Shown here piece after piece: positions 16,504 to 25,154 of a stretch of DNA of 64,000 bases; the first letter of the stretch is position 1, and each line of letters begins with the position of its first letter. Where the stretch lies: the NCBI RefSeq assembly GCF_003667445.1, contig NZ_RCTF01000001.1, positions 186,001 through 250,000 on the forward strand, written 5' to 3'. Under the pieces are notes generated by a model. It did no database searches, was not told where the DNA came from, and was given only the letters and a program-made list of their open reading frames with translations. This DNA comes from Xanthobacter tagetidis. Its GTDB lineage: Bacteria; Pseudomonadota; Alphaproteobacteria; Rhizobiales; Xanthobacteraceae. A program made the translations under genes and the position numbers.

Positions 16504-18363
16504 ATGGCCGCAGCCGACGAAATCCTGCCGCTGGTCGCCGACAGCGACGCCCCCCGCGCGGGCTCGCGCTTCATGCGGCCGGTGGAGGCGCTCGCCGCCG
16601 CCTTGCTGATGGTGGTGGTGCTCCAGCTGCTCGCCAACGCGCTCTCGCGCTATCTGCTGCATCTGCCCATCATCTGGGGCGACGAGGTCGCCTCCATCGC
16701 TTTCATCTGGCTCGCCATGCTGGGCTCGCTGGTGGCGATCGACCGCAACGAGCACCTGCGCCTGACTTTGTTCGTGCGCGCCATGCCCGAGCGCCTGCAG
16801 CGCTTCGTGGACACGCTGGCGCTGCTGCTGGTGGCGGCCTTCCTGCTCGCCCTCGCCTATCCGGCCTACGACTATGCCTCGGAAGAATCCTTCATCACCC
16901 TGCCGGCGCTCGGCATCGCCGGATCGTTCCGCGCGGCGGCGCTGCCGGTGGGCATCTGCGGCATGGCGGCGCTCGCCGTGGCCCATGCGGTCCGGCGCTC
17001 CAAGCTCGCCGACATCCTGATCTCGCTCGCCATCGTCGCCGCGGCGCTCGGCGCCATGTGGCTCGCCGCGCCGGCGCTCATCAAGGCCGGCAACGTCACC
17101 ATCCTCCTGTTCCTCGTTGGCTTCGTAGCGGCGTGCCTGGTGGCGGGCGTGCCCATCGCCTTCTGCTTCGGCATCGGCACCATCTGCTATCTCGCCTTCT
17201 CCACCCACGTGCCGCTGCTGGTGATGATCGGCCGCATGGACGAGGGCATGAGCTCGCTGGTGCTGCTCTCGGTGCCGGTGTTCGTGCTGCTCGGCTGCGT
17301 GCTCGACCACACCGGCATGGGCAAGGCCATCGTCGACTTCCTCGCCTCGCTGCTCGGCCATGTGAAGGCCGGCATGTCCTACGTGCTGCTGGGCTCGCTG
17401 TTCGTCGTCTCGGGCATCTCCGGCTCCAAGGTCTCCGACATGGCGACGGTGGCGCCGGCGCTGTTCCCGGAGATGAAGCGGCGCGGCCACAAGCCGAAGG
17501 AGATGATCGCGCTGCTCGCCACCGGCGCCGCCATGGCGGACACGGTGCCGCCCTCCATCGTGCTGATCGTGCTGGGCTCGGTGGCGGGCGTTTCCATCGC
17601 CGCTCTGTTCACCTCCGGCTTCGTGGTGGCCATGGTGCTGCTGTTGGCGCTCGCCGTGCTCGCCCGCTTCAAGGCGCGCCACGAGGACATGGCGGGCGTG
17701 ACGCGCGCGCCCGGCAAGCTCATCCTCAAGACCATGCTGGTGGCGGCGCCGGCGCTGCTCTTGCCGTTCTTCATCCGCGGCGCGGTGTCGAGCGGCGCGG
17801 CCACCGCCACCGAGGTGTCCACCTTCGCGGTGGTCTATGCGCTGATCGTCGGCATGGTGCTCTATGGCGGCATCTCGCTGCGCACCTTCTACGGCATGCT
17901 GGTGGAGACGGCGGCGCTCACCGGGGCGATCCTCGTCATCCTGGCCTGCGCGGTGGCCATGGCGTGGGCCATCACCCAGGCCGGCATCGCCAACGACCTC
18001 GCCGCCTTCATGGGCGCCTTGCCCGGCGGGGCGTGGGGCTTCCTCGCGGTGAGCATCCTCGTCTTCCTGGTGCTCGGCTGCATCCTGGAGGGCCTGCCCG
18101 CCATCGTGCTGATGGCGCCGCTGATGTATCCCATCGCCCGCAAGCTCGGGATCAACGACATCCACTATTCCATGGTGATCGTCACGGCCATGAACATCGG
18201 CCTGATGACGCCGCCCATCGGCATCGGCTTCTACCTCGCCTGCAAGATCGGCCAGGTCTCGCCCGACGAGGCGCTGAGCGCCATCTGGCCCTATCTGGTG
18301 GCGCTGTTCGCCGGCCTGCTGGTGATCGCCGCCGTGCCGTGGATCTCCATCGGCATGCTCTAG
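16504..18363 (+). CDS. TRAP transporter fused small and large permease (DctQM)
   Basis: A 619-aa inner-membrane protein that joins the two TRAP membrane subunits. Residues about 15-180 resemble DctQ (four membrane segments, with WGDEVASIAFIWLAMLGSLVAI). The rest resembles DctM, with many segments, GCVLDHTGMGKAIVDF, SGISGSKVSDMA and the GLMTPPIGIGFY motif near the end. Fusions of this kind are known for SiaQM. With DctP it forms a sodium-driven importer of carboxylates. The ATG at 16504 was chosen because the frame upstream runs through the repeat. Its TAG stop overlaps the stop of the convergent LysR gene (CTAG at 18360-18363). Confidence 0.9.
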   Translation: MAAADEILPLVADSDAPRAGSRFMRPVEALAAALLMVVVLQLLANALSRYLLHLPIIWGDEVASIAFIWLAMLGSLVAIDRNEHLRLTLFVRAMPERLQRFVDTLALLLVAAFLLALAYPAYDYASEESFITLPALGIAGSFRAAALPVGICGMAALAVAHAVRRSKLADILISLAIVAAALGAMWLAAPALIKAGNVTILLFLVGFVAACLVAGVPIAFCFGIGTICYLAFSTHVPLLVMIGRMDEGMSSLVLLSVPVFVLLGCVLDHTGMGKAIVDFLASLLGHVKAGMSYVLLGSLFVVSGISGSKVSDMATVAPALFPEMKRRGHKPKEMIALLATGAAMADTVPPSIVLIVLGSVAGVSIAALFTSGFVVAMVLLLALAVLARFKARHEDMAGVTRAPGKLILKTMLVAAPALLLPFFIRGAVSSGAATATEVSTFAVVYALIVGMVLYGGISLRTFYGMLVETAALTGAILVILACAVAMAWAITQAGIANDLAAFMGALPGGAWGFLAVSILVFLVLGCILEGLPAIVLMAPLMYPIARKLGINDIHYSMVIVTAMNIGLMTPPIGIGFYLACKIGQVSPDEALSAIWPYLVALFAGLLVIAAVPWISIGML

Positions 18364-19259
18364 CCCGCGCCGAACGCGCGCGCCGGAGCCGGAGCCTGAT
18401 CGCAATACTCGATCAGCAGGTCGGTGAGCACGCGGATCTTGCGGGCCGGATGCTGGCCCGGCGGGCGCACCACATAGGCACCCGCCGGCGGCGGGGGATG
18501 GCGCGCCAGGACCGGCACGAGCGCGCCGGATGCGATGTAATGGTCGGTCAGGCAATCGGGCAGGCAGGCGATGCCCAGCCCCGCGGCCGCCGCGGCGGCG
18601 AGCGCCGTGCCGTTGTCGGCCTTGAAGCGCCCCTGCGGGCGGACCGTGACGATGCTGTCGCCATCCATGAGCTGCCAGCTTTCGGTGCCCTGCATCAGGG
18701 CCTCGTGCCCGGCCAGATCCGGAGGGGTCTCGGGCGCGCCGCGCGCCGCGACGTAGTCCGGGCTTGCGACGAACTTGCCGAAGATCGGCCCGACGCGCCG
18801 TGCCACCAGGTTCGAGTCCGGCAGGTAGCCGACCCGTATGGCGCAGTCATATCCCTCCGTAACGAGATCGACGAAGCGATCGCCGTAGCAGGCGTGGACC
18901 TGGAGCTGCGGGTGGCGGCGGGCCATCTCCGCCAGGATGGGCGCAAAGTGGTTGGGGCCGAACGACAGCGGCACCGCCACGCGCAGCCGCCCGCGCAGGT
19001 CGCCGGCGGGCAGGATCGTCTCGCGCGCCACCTCGATCTCGGCGCAGACCCTGGCGGCATAGTCGCGGAACGTCGACCCGGCTTCGGTGAGGGCAGCGCC
19101 CCGCGTGGTCCGCGCTAGAAGCTGGACGCCGAGGTCCGCCTCCAGCCGAAACAGCCGCCGGCTGACGACCGACTTCGCGACGCCGAGCCGAAGCGCCGCG
19201 GCGGATACGCCGCCCGCATCCGCCACCTCGACGAACGTCCGGAGTTCTTCGATGTCCAT
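18360..19259 (-). CDS. LysR family transcriptional regulator
   Basis: A 299-aa regulator with an N-terminal helix-turn-helix (ELRTFVEVADAGGVSAAALRLGVAKSVVSRRL, about 4-36) and a LysR substrate-binding domain from about 88. The LLARTTRGAALTEAG segment and the RVGYLPDSNLVARRVG block place it near the CrgA/AaeR-like group. The ATG at 19257-19259 has GAGGAA about 8 nt upstream; in-frame alternatives further up are weaker. It is divergent from the isochorismatase-like gene, the likely target, and convergent with dctQM, sharing the CTAG stop overlap. Confidence 0.88.
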   Translation of the reverse strand: MDIEELRTFVEVADAGGVSAAALRLGVAKSVVSRRLFRLEADLGVQLLARTTRGAALTEAGSTFRDYAARVCAEIEVARETILPAGDLRGRLRVAVPLSFGPNHFAPILAEMARRHPQLQVHACYGDRFVDLVTEGYDCAIRVGYLPDSNLVARRVGPIFGKFVASPDYVAARGAPETPPDLAGHEALMQGTESWQLMDGDSIVTVRPQGRFKADNGTALAAAAAAGLGIACLPDCLTDHYIASGALVPVLARHPPPPAGAYVVRPPGQHPARKIRVLTDLLIEYCDQAPAPARAFGAG

Positions 19260-19436
19260 ACCGCGTTCCTCGCCGCGTTCCGCGTTTCGCGACACAGCTT
19301 ACCCCATTCGGGCGCTATCGCATCTTTCCGGGGAACGACAAAAGAGAGCGCAGACACCCGCGCCGTGGGCGCATGTCACTTCGACCCACCCCGCTCCTGC
19401 AACCCAACGGCCGCCTCCGGCGGCAAGGATGGCTCC

Positions 19437-20090
19437 ATGACCTTTCGCAACGGCCTTGCTTCGCTGCTGCGTCCCGAGGACTCGGTCCTCGTTCTGATCG
19501 ACCACCAGCCCTACCAGCTTGCGAACGTGAACAGCCACGAGCCGCAGATGGTCATCAACAACACGGCGGGCCTGGCGAAGGCGGCCAAGGCGTTCGGGGT
19601 GCCGACCATCCTCACCACCGTGCTCGCGGAGCGGGGCGGCCTTCTCTTCCCCCAGATCACCGAGGTGTTCCCCGGCCAGGAGGTGATCGACCGGACGCTC
19701 ATCAACACCTGGCAGGACCCGAAGGTGGTGGACGCGGTCAAGGCGACGGGCCGCAAGCAGCTGGTGATCGCCGGCCTGTGGACCGAGGTCTGCGTCGCCA
19801 TGCCGGCGATCCAGGCGCTCGGCGAAGGCTGGGACGTGACGGTGATCACCGATGCCTCCGGCGGCGTCTCGGTGGAGGCCCACCAGGTCGCCATCCAGCG
19901 CATGATCGCCGCGGGCGCGAACGTGATGACCTGGCTGGCGCTGGCGGCCGAATGGCAGCGCGACTGGGCCCGGATCGACCAGGCCGTCGCCCTGACGCAG
20001 GTCATCACCCAGCATGCCGGCGGCAGCGGCATCGCCTTCCTGTGGGAGCAGCAGCTGCTCAATACGCCGGTTCCGGCCGCGGCGGGCTGA
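19437..20090 (+). CDS. Isochorismatase-like cysteine hydrolase (YcaC-like)
   Basis: A 217-aa cytoplasmic enzyme. The catalytic triad of the family is visible: D22 (LIDHQPYQ), K107 (ATGRKQLVIAGL) and C119 (TEVCV). The HQPYQ motif and the long C-terminal part (ALAAEWQRDWAR) resemble YcaC and related hydrolases, whose natural substrates are mostly unknown. The ATG at 19437 gives a normal N-terminus. The gene is divergent from the LysR gene across a 177-bp promoter region. This LysR-hydrolase arrangement is common in proteobacteria; the inducer is unknown. Confidence 0.88.
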   Translation: MTFRNGLASLLRPEDSVLVLIDHQPYQLANVNSHEPQMVINNTAGLAKAAKAFGVPTILTTVLAERGGLLFPQITEVFPGQEVIDRTLINTWQDPKVVDAVKATGRKQLVIAGLWTEVCVAMPAIQALGEGWDVTVITDASGGVSVEAHQVAIQRMIAAGANVMTWLALAAEWQRDWARIDQAVALTQVITQHAGGSGIAFLWEQQLLNTPVPAAAG

Positions 20091-20294
20091 CCTGAGCGGG
20101 GATGAGAGGTGCGCCGAGCGTCCCGCGCCGCAGGTGGCGCGGCGCTCGAACCCCTCTCCTCCCCCTCGGCCACGGCCCGCCCGCAATAGGAGCCCCCGCC
20201 CCACTGCAGAGGCCGGCGGGAGCGGCGTGCATGCACCCGCGTTTGGCGCCCATGTGCGGCGAGGCGCGCACGGGCGTGGCGGGGAGGCCACCCC

Positions 20295-20939
20295 TCAGGC
20301 TGGCGCCTCCGTCTGCGGACCGCGCGCGCGGCGCGGACGGCCGGGCACGGCGATGAAGGCGAGGTCGTCGAGCATGCCCAGCAGCTGGGCGCCGGTGTCC
20401 AGCTCCCGGTCGAGCGCCGCCATGGTGCGCGCGAGGCCGATGTCCTCGTCGTCGAGCCAGATGCCGACGATGCGCGCGAACAGGAGCGCCAGCCCCTTCG
20501 CCCGCACCGACCCCGAAAGCCCGGTGCAGCCGATGCCGGCCGCCGCCAGCATCCAGCGCTGCGAGCGCTCGGACAGGCGCAGCATCACAAGCGCCAGCGC
20601 CGGGTCGCGCCGGGCGGAGCGGACGAGGCCGCGCACCGCGTCCTTGTGCGGCTCCAGCGCGTCGAGCCGGCGCATCAGCACCTCGAACAGGCGCTCCTTC
20701 GGGCCCTCGCCGGCGAGGTCCTCGCTGTCCGGCCCGCCCTCCGCCAGCACATGGCGGTCGGTGGCGCGGAAGAAGGCGGCGAGCAGGTCCGGGCGGCCGG
20801 CGAAGGTGGCGCGCATCTCGGCGAGCGGCACGCCCGCGCGCTCGGCCACCTCGGCGAGATCGATGGCGCCGTAGGGCCGCTGCGCCAGGAGGTCGAGGAA
20901 GGCGCGCAGGCAGGCCTCGCGGCTGGTCTCAGAGGTCAT
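20295..20939 (-). CDS. TetR/AcrR family transcriptional regulator
   Basis: A 214-aa protein with a TetR-type N-terminal domain (ACLRAFLDLLAQRPYGAIDLAEVAERAGVPLAEMRATFAGRPDLLAAFF, about 8-58) and an all-helical C-terminal part with no recognisable ligand motif. It lies 81 bp downstream of proC in the same direction, as often seen near proC in this order, so it may be co-transcribed. The target genes are not evident. The 204 bp downstream (20091-20294) hold no gene I can recognise. Confidence 0.75.
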   Translation of the reverse strand: MTSETSREACLRAFLDLLAQRPYGAIDLAEVAERAGVPLAEMRATFAGRPDLLAAFFRATDRHVLAEGGPDSEDLAGEGPKERLFEVLMRRLDALEPHKDAVRGLVRSARRDPALALVMLRLSERSQRWMLAAAGIGCTGLSGSVRAKGLALLFARIVGIWLDDEDIGLARTMAALDRELDTGAQLLGMLDDLAFIAVPGRPRRARGPQTEAPA

Positions 20940-21020
20940 CGGCTCCTCCCCATGGCGCGCAGCGCGCGAATGACGGACACGCCGAGTGTAGCGCGAAATC
21001 GCGGCGGACCGGCGGCCGCT

Positions 21021-21857
21021 TCAGCCGGCGAGTTCCTTGCCGCGCCGGGTGGCGGCGGCGACCGCGTCGGCGAGCAGCGGACCGAAGCCCCCGGCCTCGT
21101 CCATCAGCACCGCGAGCGCGGCCGCCGTGGTGCCGCCGGGCGAGGTCACATTCTGGCGCAGGGTGGCGGCGGGCAGGTCCGACTGGTCCATGAGCGCGCC
21201 GGCACCGGAGACCGTGGCGCGGGCGATGCGTGCCGAAAGCTCCGCCGGCAGGCCGGCCTTGGCGCCCGCCTCGGCCAGCGCCTCGGCGAGCAGGAAAGCA
21301 TAGGCCGGGCCGGAGCCGGAGACGGCGGTGGCGGCGTCCATGAGGTCCTCGTCGTCGATCCACTCGACGATGCCGATGGCGCCGAGCAGCGCGCTCGCGA
21401 GCGCGCGGCCGTCCGCGGTTACAGCTCCGTTCGCCACAGCCACCGTGACGCCGCGGCCGATGGCGGCGGGGGTGTTGGGGATCGAGCGGACGATGGCGGT
21501 GCCCGCCGGCATGGCATCCGCGATGAAGCCGAGCGTGCGGCCAGCCATCACCGACACCACCAGCGTATTCGGTCCCACCAAAGGCGCCACCCGGGACAGC
21601 ACGTCGGGCGCCACCTGCGGCTTCACCGCCAGCAGCAGCACGCTGGGGGTCGCGATGGCGTGCGCGGGGGGATTCACATCGACCCCCTTGGCCTTAAGCG
21701 CTCCCGCCGGCTCGTCCGGCAGATTCGGGTCGATGGCGACCGCGAGCCGAGCCGGCAGGCCGAGCTTCAGCCAGCCCTCCAGCATCGCCCCGCCCATCTT
21801 GCCGGCGCCCACCAGCACCACGGGACCGGTGAGGGAGGACAAAGCGCGCTCGGACAT
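21021..21857 (-). CDS. proC: Pyrroline-5-carboxylate reductase
   Basis: A 278-aa cytoplasmic enzyme for the last step of proline synthesis, the NAD(P)H reduction of pyrroline-5-carboxylate. The dinucleotide motif VGAGKMGGAM (16-25), AVKPQ, VRSIPNTPAAIGRG and the C-terminal signature ATAVSGSGPAYAF and TSPGGTTAAAL are complete. Length is normal. In many Hyphomicrobiales proC follows ubiK-ybjN directly; here a sulfate importer separates it from ybjN. Confidence 0.95.
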   Translation of the reverse strand: MSERALSSLTGPVVLVGAGKMGGAMLEGWLKLGLPARLAVAIDPNLPDEPAGALKAKGVDVNPPAHAIATPSVLLLAVKPQVAPDVLSRVAPLVGPNTLVVSVMAGRTLGFIADAMPAGTAIVRSIPNTPAAIGRGVTVAVANGAVTADGRALASALLGAIGIVEWIDDEDLMDAATAVSGSGPAYAFLLAEALAEAGAKAGLPAELSARIARATVSGAGALMDQSDLPAATLRQNVTSPGGTTAAALAVLMDEAGGFGPLLADAVAAATRRGKELAG

Positions 21858-22196
21858 GGGGGCCTCTGTGAATATGAAACGGCACAGCCCGCCCCCACGG
21901 GGCGGCCCCTCCTTCTAGGTCGGATCGCCATTCGGGGCCAGCGGCCGGCGCGGCATTTCTCTCCGGGGACCAGGCGCGGGGGACGCCCATGGGGTCAAAT
22001 GCCAAGTCTCCATCGTGATACCCACAATTGCCGTCGAGGGATTGACGAAGTCATTTTCCCATGTATCTATCGTTTTAATATACAAATAAACGCAATTTTT
22101 AGGTGAAATATCAGTTCCGGCCCGCCAGCCGGGGCGGAGCGCGGCACCTGCCCGCCACCGGCACCAACCTGCGCCCTGCGCACCGAGGACCCGACC
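21858..22196. other. Divergent control region between proC and the sulfate importer
   Basis: A 339-bp gap without a gene. The left part is GC-rich; 22040-22105 is unusually AT-rich for this genome and contains the putative promoter of the sulfate genes. No gene-like ORF with a ribosome site is seen in it. Confidence 0.6.
22042..22069 (+). promoter_or_regulatory. Putative sigma-70 promoter of the sulfate importer
   Basis: TTGACG (22042-22047) and TATCTA (22064-22069) are spaced by 16 nt, in an AT-rich stretch about 130 bp upstream of the binding-protein start. The rest of the stretch (to 22105) could bind a sulfur-responsive activator; no known site is recognised. Confidence 0.45.
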
Positions 22197-23201
22197 ATGC
22201 GACGCCTTCTCCTTGCCGCCGCCTTCGCCGCCGCCGCCGCACTGCCGGCCTCGGCCCAGCAGGCGGCCGGCCCGAACACGCTGCTGAACGTCTCCTACGA
22301 CATCTCCCGCGAGCTCTATCAGGCGATCAACGCCGCCTTCGTGAAGCAGTGGAAGGCGAAGACCGGCCAGGACCTGACCGTCAACCAGTCGCACGCCGGC
22401 TCCTCGCGCCAGGCGCGGGCGATCCTGGAGGGGCTGGAGGCGGACGTGGTGACCTTCAACCAGGTCACCGACGTGCAGATCCTCCACGACCGCGGCAACG
22501 TGGTCGCCGCCGACTGGCAGAAGCGCCTGCCCAACAACGCCTCGCCTTATTATTCCCTGCCCGCCTTCCTGGTGCGCGCCGGCAACCCGAAGAACATCCG
22601 CGACTGGGACGACCTGGTACGCGACGACGTGAAGCTGGTGTTCCCGAACCCCAAGACCTCGGGCAATGCGCGCTACACCTATCTCGCCGCCTATGCCTAC
22701 GCACAGGAGAAGCTGGGCTCGCCGGAGAAGGCCGACGCCTTCGTGCGCAAGCTGTTCGCCAACGTGCCGGTGTTCGACACCGGCGGCCGCGCCGCCACCA
22801 CCACCTTCGTGGAGCGCGAGGTGGGCGACGTGCTCATCACCTTCGAGGCCGAGACCAACGGCATCCGCGACCAGTATCCCGGCAAGTTCCAGGTGGTGGT
22901 GCCGAAGGTGAGCCTGCTCGCCGAATTCCCCGTGTCGGTGGTGGACAAGGTGGTGGACAAGCGCGGCTCGCGCGCCACCGCCACCGCCTATCTCGACTAC
23001 CTCTACAGCGCCGAGGGCCAGGACATCCTCGCCAAGTTCCACAACCGGGTGCACAACCCGGAGGTGGTCTCCCACTACAAGGAGCAGTTCCCGCCGGTGC
23101 GCCTCGTCACCGTCGAGGAAGCGTTCGGCGGCTGGGACAAGATCAACAAGGAGCACCTCGCCTCCGGCGCCAAGCTCGACCAGCTGTTCGAGAAGCGCTG
23201 A
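22197..23201 (+). CDS. Sulfate/thiosulfate ABC transporter binding protein
   Basis: A 334-aa periplasmic receptor (Sbp/CysP family). A signal peptide (1-20, ending ASAQ) is followed by LLNVSYDISRELYQAINAAF, the NQSHAGSSRQARAI loop that binds the oxyanion, VTFNQVTDV, FPNPKTSGNARYTYL and TTFVEREVGDVLITFEAE. These are diagnostic of the family. It heads an operon with the CysT and CysW permeases. A 17-bp hairpin follows it at 23310-23356. No ATPase gene is adjacent. Sulfate against thiosulfate preference cannot be read. Confidence 0.93.
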   Translation: MRRLLLAAAFAAAAALPASAQQAAGPNTLLNVSYDISRELYQAINAAFVKQWKAKTGQDLTVNQSHAGSSRQARAILEGLEADVVTFNQVTDVQILHDRGNVVAADWQKRLPNNASPYYSLPAFLVRAGNPKNIRDWDDLVRDDVKLVFPNPKTSGNARYTYLAAYAYAQEKLGSPEKADAFVRKLFANVPVFDTGGRAATTTFVEREVGDVLITFEAETNGIRDQYPGKFQVVVPKVSLLAEFPVSVVDKVVDKRGSRATATAYLDYLYSAEGQDILAKFHNRVHNPEVVSHYKEQFPPVRLVTVEEAFGGWDKINKEHLASGAKLDQLFEKR

Positions 23202-23260
23202 GCGCCCGCTCGAACAATCGCAGCGTGGGCGCCTGGAGCTCCTTCGGACGCTAGAGCCAC

Positions 23261-23290
23261 CTCATGGCCGGGCTTGTCCCGGACATGAGG
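23261..23290. repeat. Short palindromic dispersed element, second copy
   Basis: An inverted repeat with CTCATG and CATGAG ends around GCCGGGCTTGTCCCGG. Its core is the reverse of the element at 8166-8195. It lies directly after the sulfate-binding protein gene and before the large hairpin at 23310-23356. Confidence 0.55.
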
Positions 23291-23309
23291 CCGGATAAAG
23301 ACTGAAAGG

Positions 23310-23356
23310 GCAGAAGCATTTTTCGCGTTCCCCGGAGCGGCGAAAAATGCTTCTGC
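23310..23356 (+). terminator. Long hairpin between the sulfate-binding protein and permease genes
   Basis: Perfect 17-bp arms (23310-23326 and 23340-23356, reading GCAGAAGCATTTTTCGC on the first side) enclose a 13-nt loop. The second arm is not followed by a run of T, so complete termination is not expected. Its position suits partial attenuation or protection of the binding-protein mRNA, giving more receptor than permease. Confidence 0.6.
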
Positions 23357-23425
23357 TGCGCGCTCGGCGCGGCGTCCGGTACCGGACCCGCCTGCCATCC
23401 CGTTTTCCAATTCCCCCGAAGGCCC

Positions 23426-24247
23426 ATGCGTCGGCGCACCCTCCCCGGCTTCTCCCTCGCGCTCGGCACCACCGTCCTCTATCTCGGGACGATCGTGCTG
23501 CTGCCGCTCGCCGCGCTCATGCTCAAGGCCGCGGACATCGGGCCGGAGCGCTTCGTCGCCATCATCACCAGCCCCCGCTCGCTCGCAGCGATCTCGGTGA
23601 CGCTGACCACGGCGCTGTGGGCGACCGCCTTCAATGCCGTCTACGGCCTCGCATTCGCCTGGGTGCTGGCGCGCTACGACTTCCCCGGCAAGCGCATCCT
23701 CGACGCGGTTGTGGACATTCCGTTCGCGCTGCCCACCGCGGTGGCCGGCCTCGCGCTCACCGCGCTGTTCGCCAAGAACGGCTGGTTCGGCGCCCCGCTC
23801 GCGGAATGGGGCCTGCAGGTGGTCTACACCCCGCTCGGCATCGCCATCGCCATGGCCTTCACCAGCCTGCCTTTCGTGGTGCGCACGGTGCAGCCGGTGA
23901 TCGAGGACCTCGCGCACGACGTGGAGGAGGCGGCGCGCTCGCTCGGCGCCAGCGACCTCGACATCGCCCGGCGGGTGATCTTCCCGGCGATCTTCCCCGC
24001 CTTCCTGGCCGGCTGCTCGCTCGCCTTCGCGCGCAGCCTCGGCGAGTTCGGCGCCGTGATCTTCATCGCCGGCAACCAGCCCATGAAGACCGAGATCGTC
24101 GCCCTGCTCACCTTCATCCGGCTGGAGGAGTTCGACTATCCGGCGGCGGCGGCGATCTCGGCGGTGATGCTGCTCGCCGCCTTCGCGCTGCTGGTCGCAA
24201 CCAACGCGATCCAGGCCTGGCACGTGCGCCGCGCGGGGGTGGACTGA
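23426..24247 (+). CDS. cysT: Sulfate ABC transporter permease CysT
   Basis: A 273-aa inner-membrane permease with about six hydrophobic segments. VLARYDFPGKRILDAVVDIPFALPTAVAGLALTALF and the EAA loop (EEAARSLGASDLDIARRVIFPAIFPAFLAG) are typical of CysT/CysU. SLGEFGAVIFIAGN is the conserved end motif. It pairs with CysW, which starts one base after its stop. The length is normal. It is separated from the receptor gene by 224 bp of repeats. Confidence 0.93.
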   Translation: MRRRTLPGFSLALGTTVLYLGTIVLLPLAALMLKAADIGPERFVAIITSPRSLAAISVTLTTALWATAFNAVYGLAFAWVLARYDFPGKRILDAVVDIPFALPTAVAGLALTALFAKNGWFGAPLAEWGLQVVYTPLGIAIAMAFTSLPFVVRTVQPVIEDLAHDVEEAARSLGASDLDIARRVIFPAIFPAFLAGCSLAFARSLGEFGAVIFIAGNQPMKTEIVALLTFIRLEEFDYPAAAAISAVMLLAAFALLVATNAIQAWHVRRAGVD

Positions 24248-24248
24248 G

Positions 24249-25106
24249 ATGGCGGACCGCGACACGCTGAGCCCCCGGCGCGCGCTGCGCCCGGTGGGCG
24301 GCCACCCGGCGTTCAAGGGGCCGCTGATCGCCCTGGTGGTGATCGTCACCGCGCTCATGGTGGGCGGGCCGCTGGCGGTGATCTTCGCCAGCGCCTTCTC
24401 CTCCGGCATCGCCGCCTATGGCGCCAAGCTGGCCGATCCGGCGACGCTGCACGCCATCTTCCTGACCGTGCTGGTGGCGCTGGTGGTGGTGCCGATCAAC
24501 ATCGCCTTCGGCATCGCCGCCGCCTGGGCGGTGGGCAAGTTCGACTTTCCCGGCCGCAGCCTTCTGATCGCGCTGATCGACGTGCCCTATTCGGTGTCGC
24601 CCATCGTCGCCGGCGTCGCCTATCTGTTCGTCTATGGCGCGCAGGGCCTGTTCGGGCCGATGCTGGAGGCGGCCGGCATCAAGATCATGTTCGCGCTGCC
24701 GGCGATCTTCCTCGCCTCCATGTTCGTGACCGCGCCCTATGTGGCACGCGAGCTGATCCCTCTGATGCAGGCGCAGGGCACGGACGAGGAGGAGGCCGCG
24801 CTCTCGCTCGGCGCCTCGGGGCTGCGCACCTTCATCCTGGTGACGCTGCCGAACATCCGCTGGGCGCTCATCTACGGCGCCATCCTGTGCAATGCGCGGG
24901 TGATGGGGGAGTTCGGCGCGGTGTCGGTGGTGTCCGGCAACATCCGCGGCGTCACCAACACGCTGCCGCTCCAGGTGGAGCTGCTCTACCAGGACTACAA
25001 TGTGGCCGGGGCTTTCGCGGCGGCCTCGGTGCTCGCCTTGATCGGCGTCGCAACCATCATCGCCCGCGGCATCGTCGAGCGCATCCAGCGCAAGGCGGAA
25101 GGCTGA
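24249..25106 (+). CDS. cysW: Sulfate ABC transporter permease CysW
   Basis: A 285-aa inner-membrane permease. FDFPGRSLLIALIDVPYSVSPIVAGVAYLFVYG, the EAA loop (EEEAALSLGASGLRTFILVTLPNIRWALIYG) and MGEFGAVSVVSGNIRG TNTLPLQVE-like end match CysW. The start is one base after the cysT stop, so the two are coupled. The usual next gene, the ATPase cysA, is absent: 48 bp later the convergent ybjN gene ends. The ATPase must be encoded elsewhere or shared. Confidence 0.93.
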   Translation: MADRDTLSPRRALRPVGGHPAFKGPLIALVVIVTALMVGGPLAVIFASAFSSGIAAYGAKLADPATLHAIFLTVLVALVVVPINIAFGIAAAWAVGKFDFPGRSLLIALIDVPYSVSPIVAGVAYLFVYGAQGLFGPMLEAAGIKIMFALPAIFLASMFVTAPYVARELIPLMQAQGTDEEEAALSLGASGLRTFILVTLPNIRWALIYGAILCNARVMGEFGAVSVVSGNIRGVTNTLPLQVELLYQDYNVAGAFAAASVLALIGVATIIARGIVERIQRKAEG

Positions 25107-25154
25107 ATTGGAACGGGCGGGCGCCCTCCGGCGAGGCCGGAGGGCTATATCCGG

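Noticed and set aside
16504..18363. Sequencing error joining separate dctQ and dctM genes
   Set aside because: Natural DctQM fusions are known and the join has no stop or start remnants that would point to two genes.
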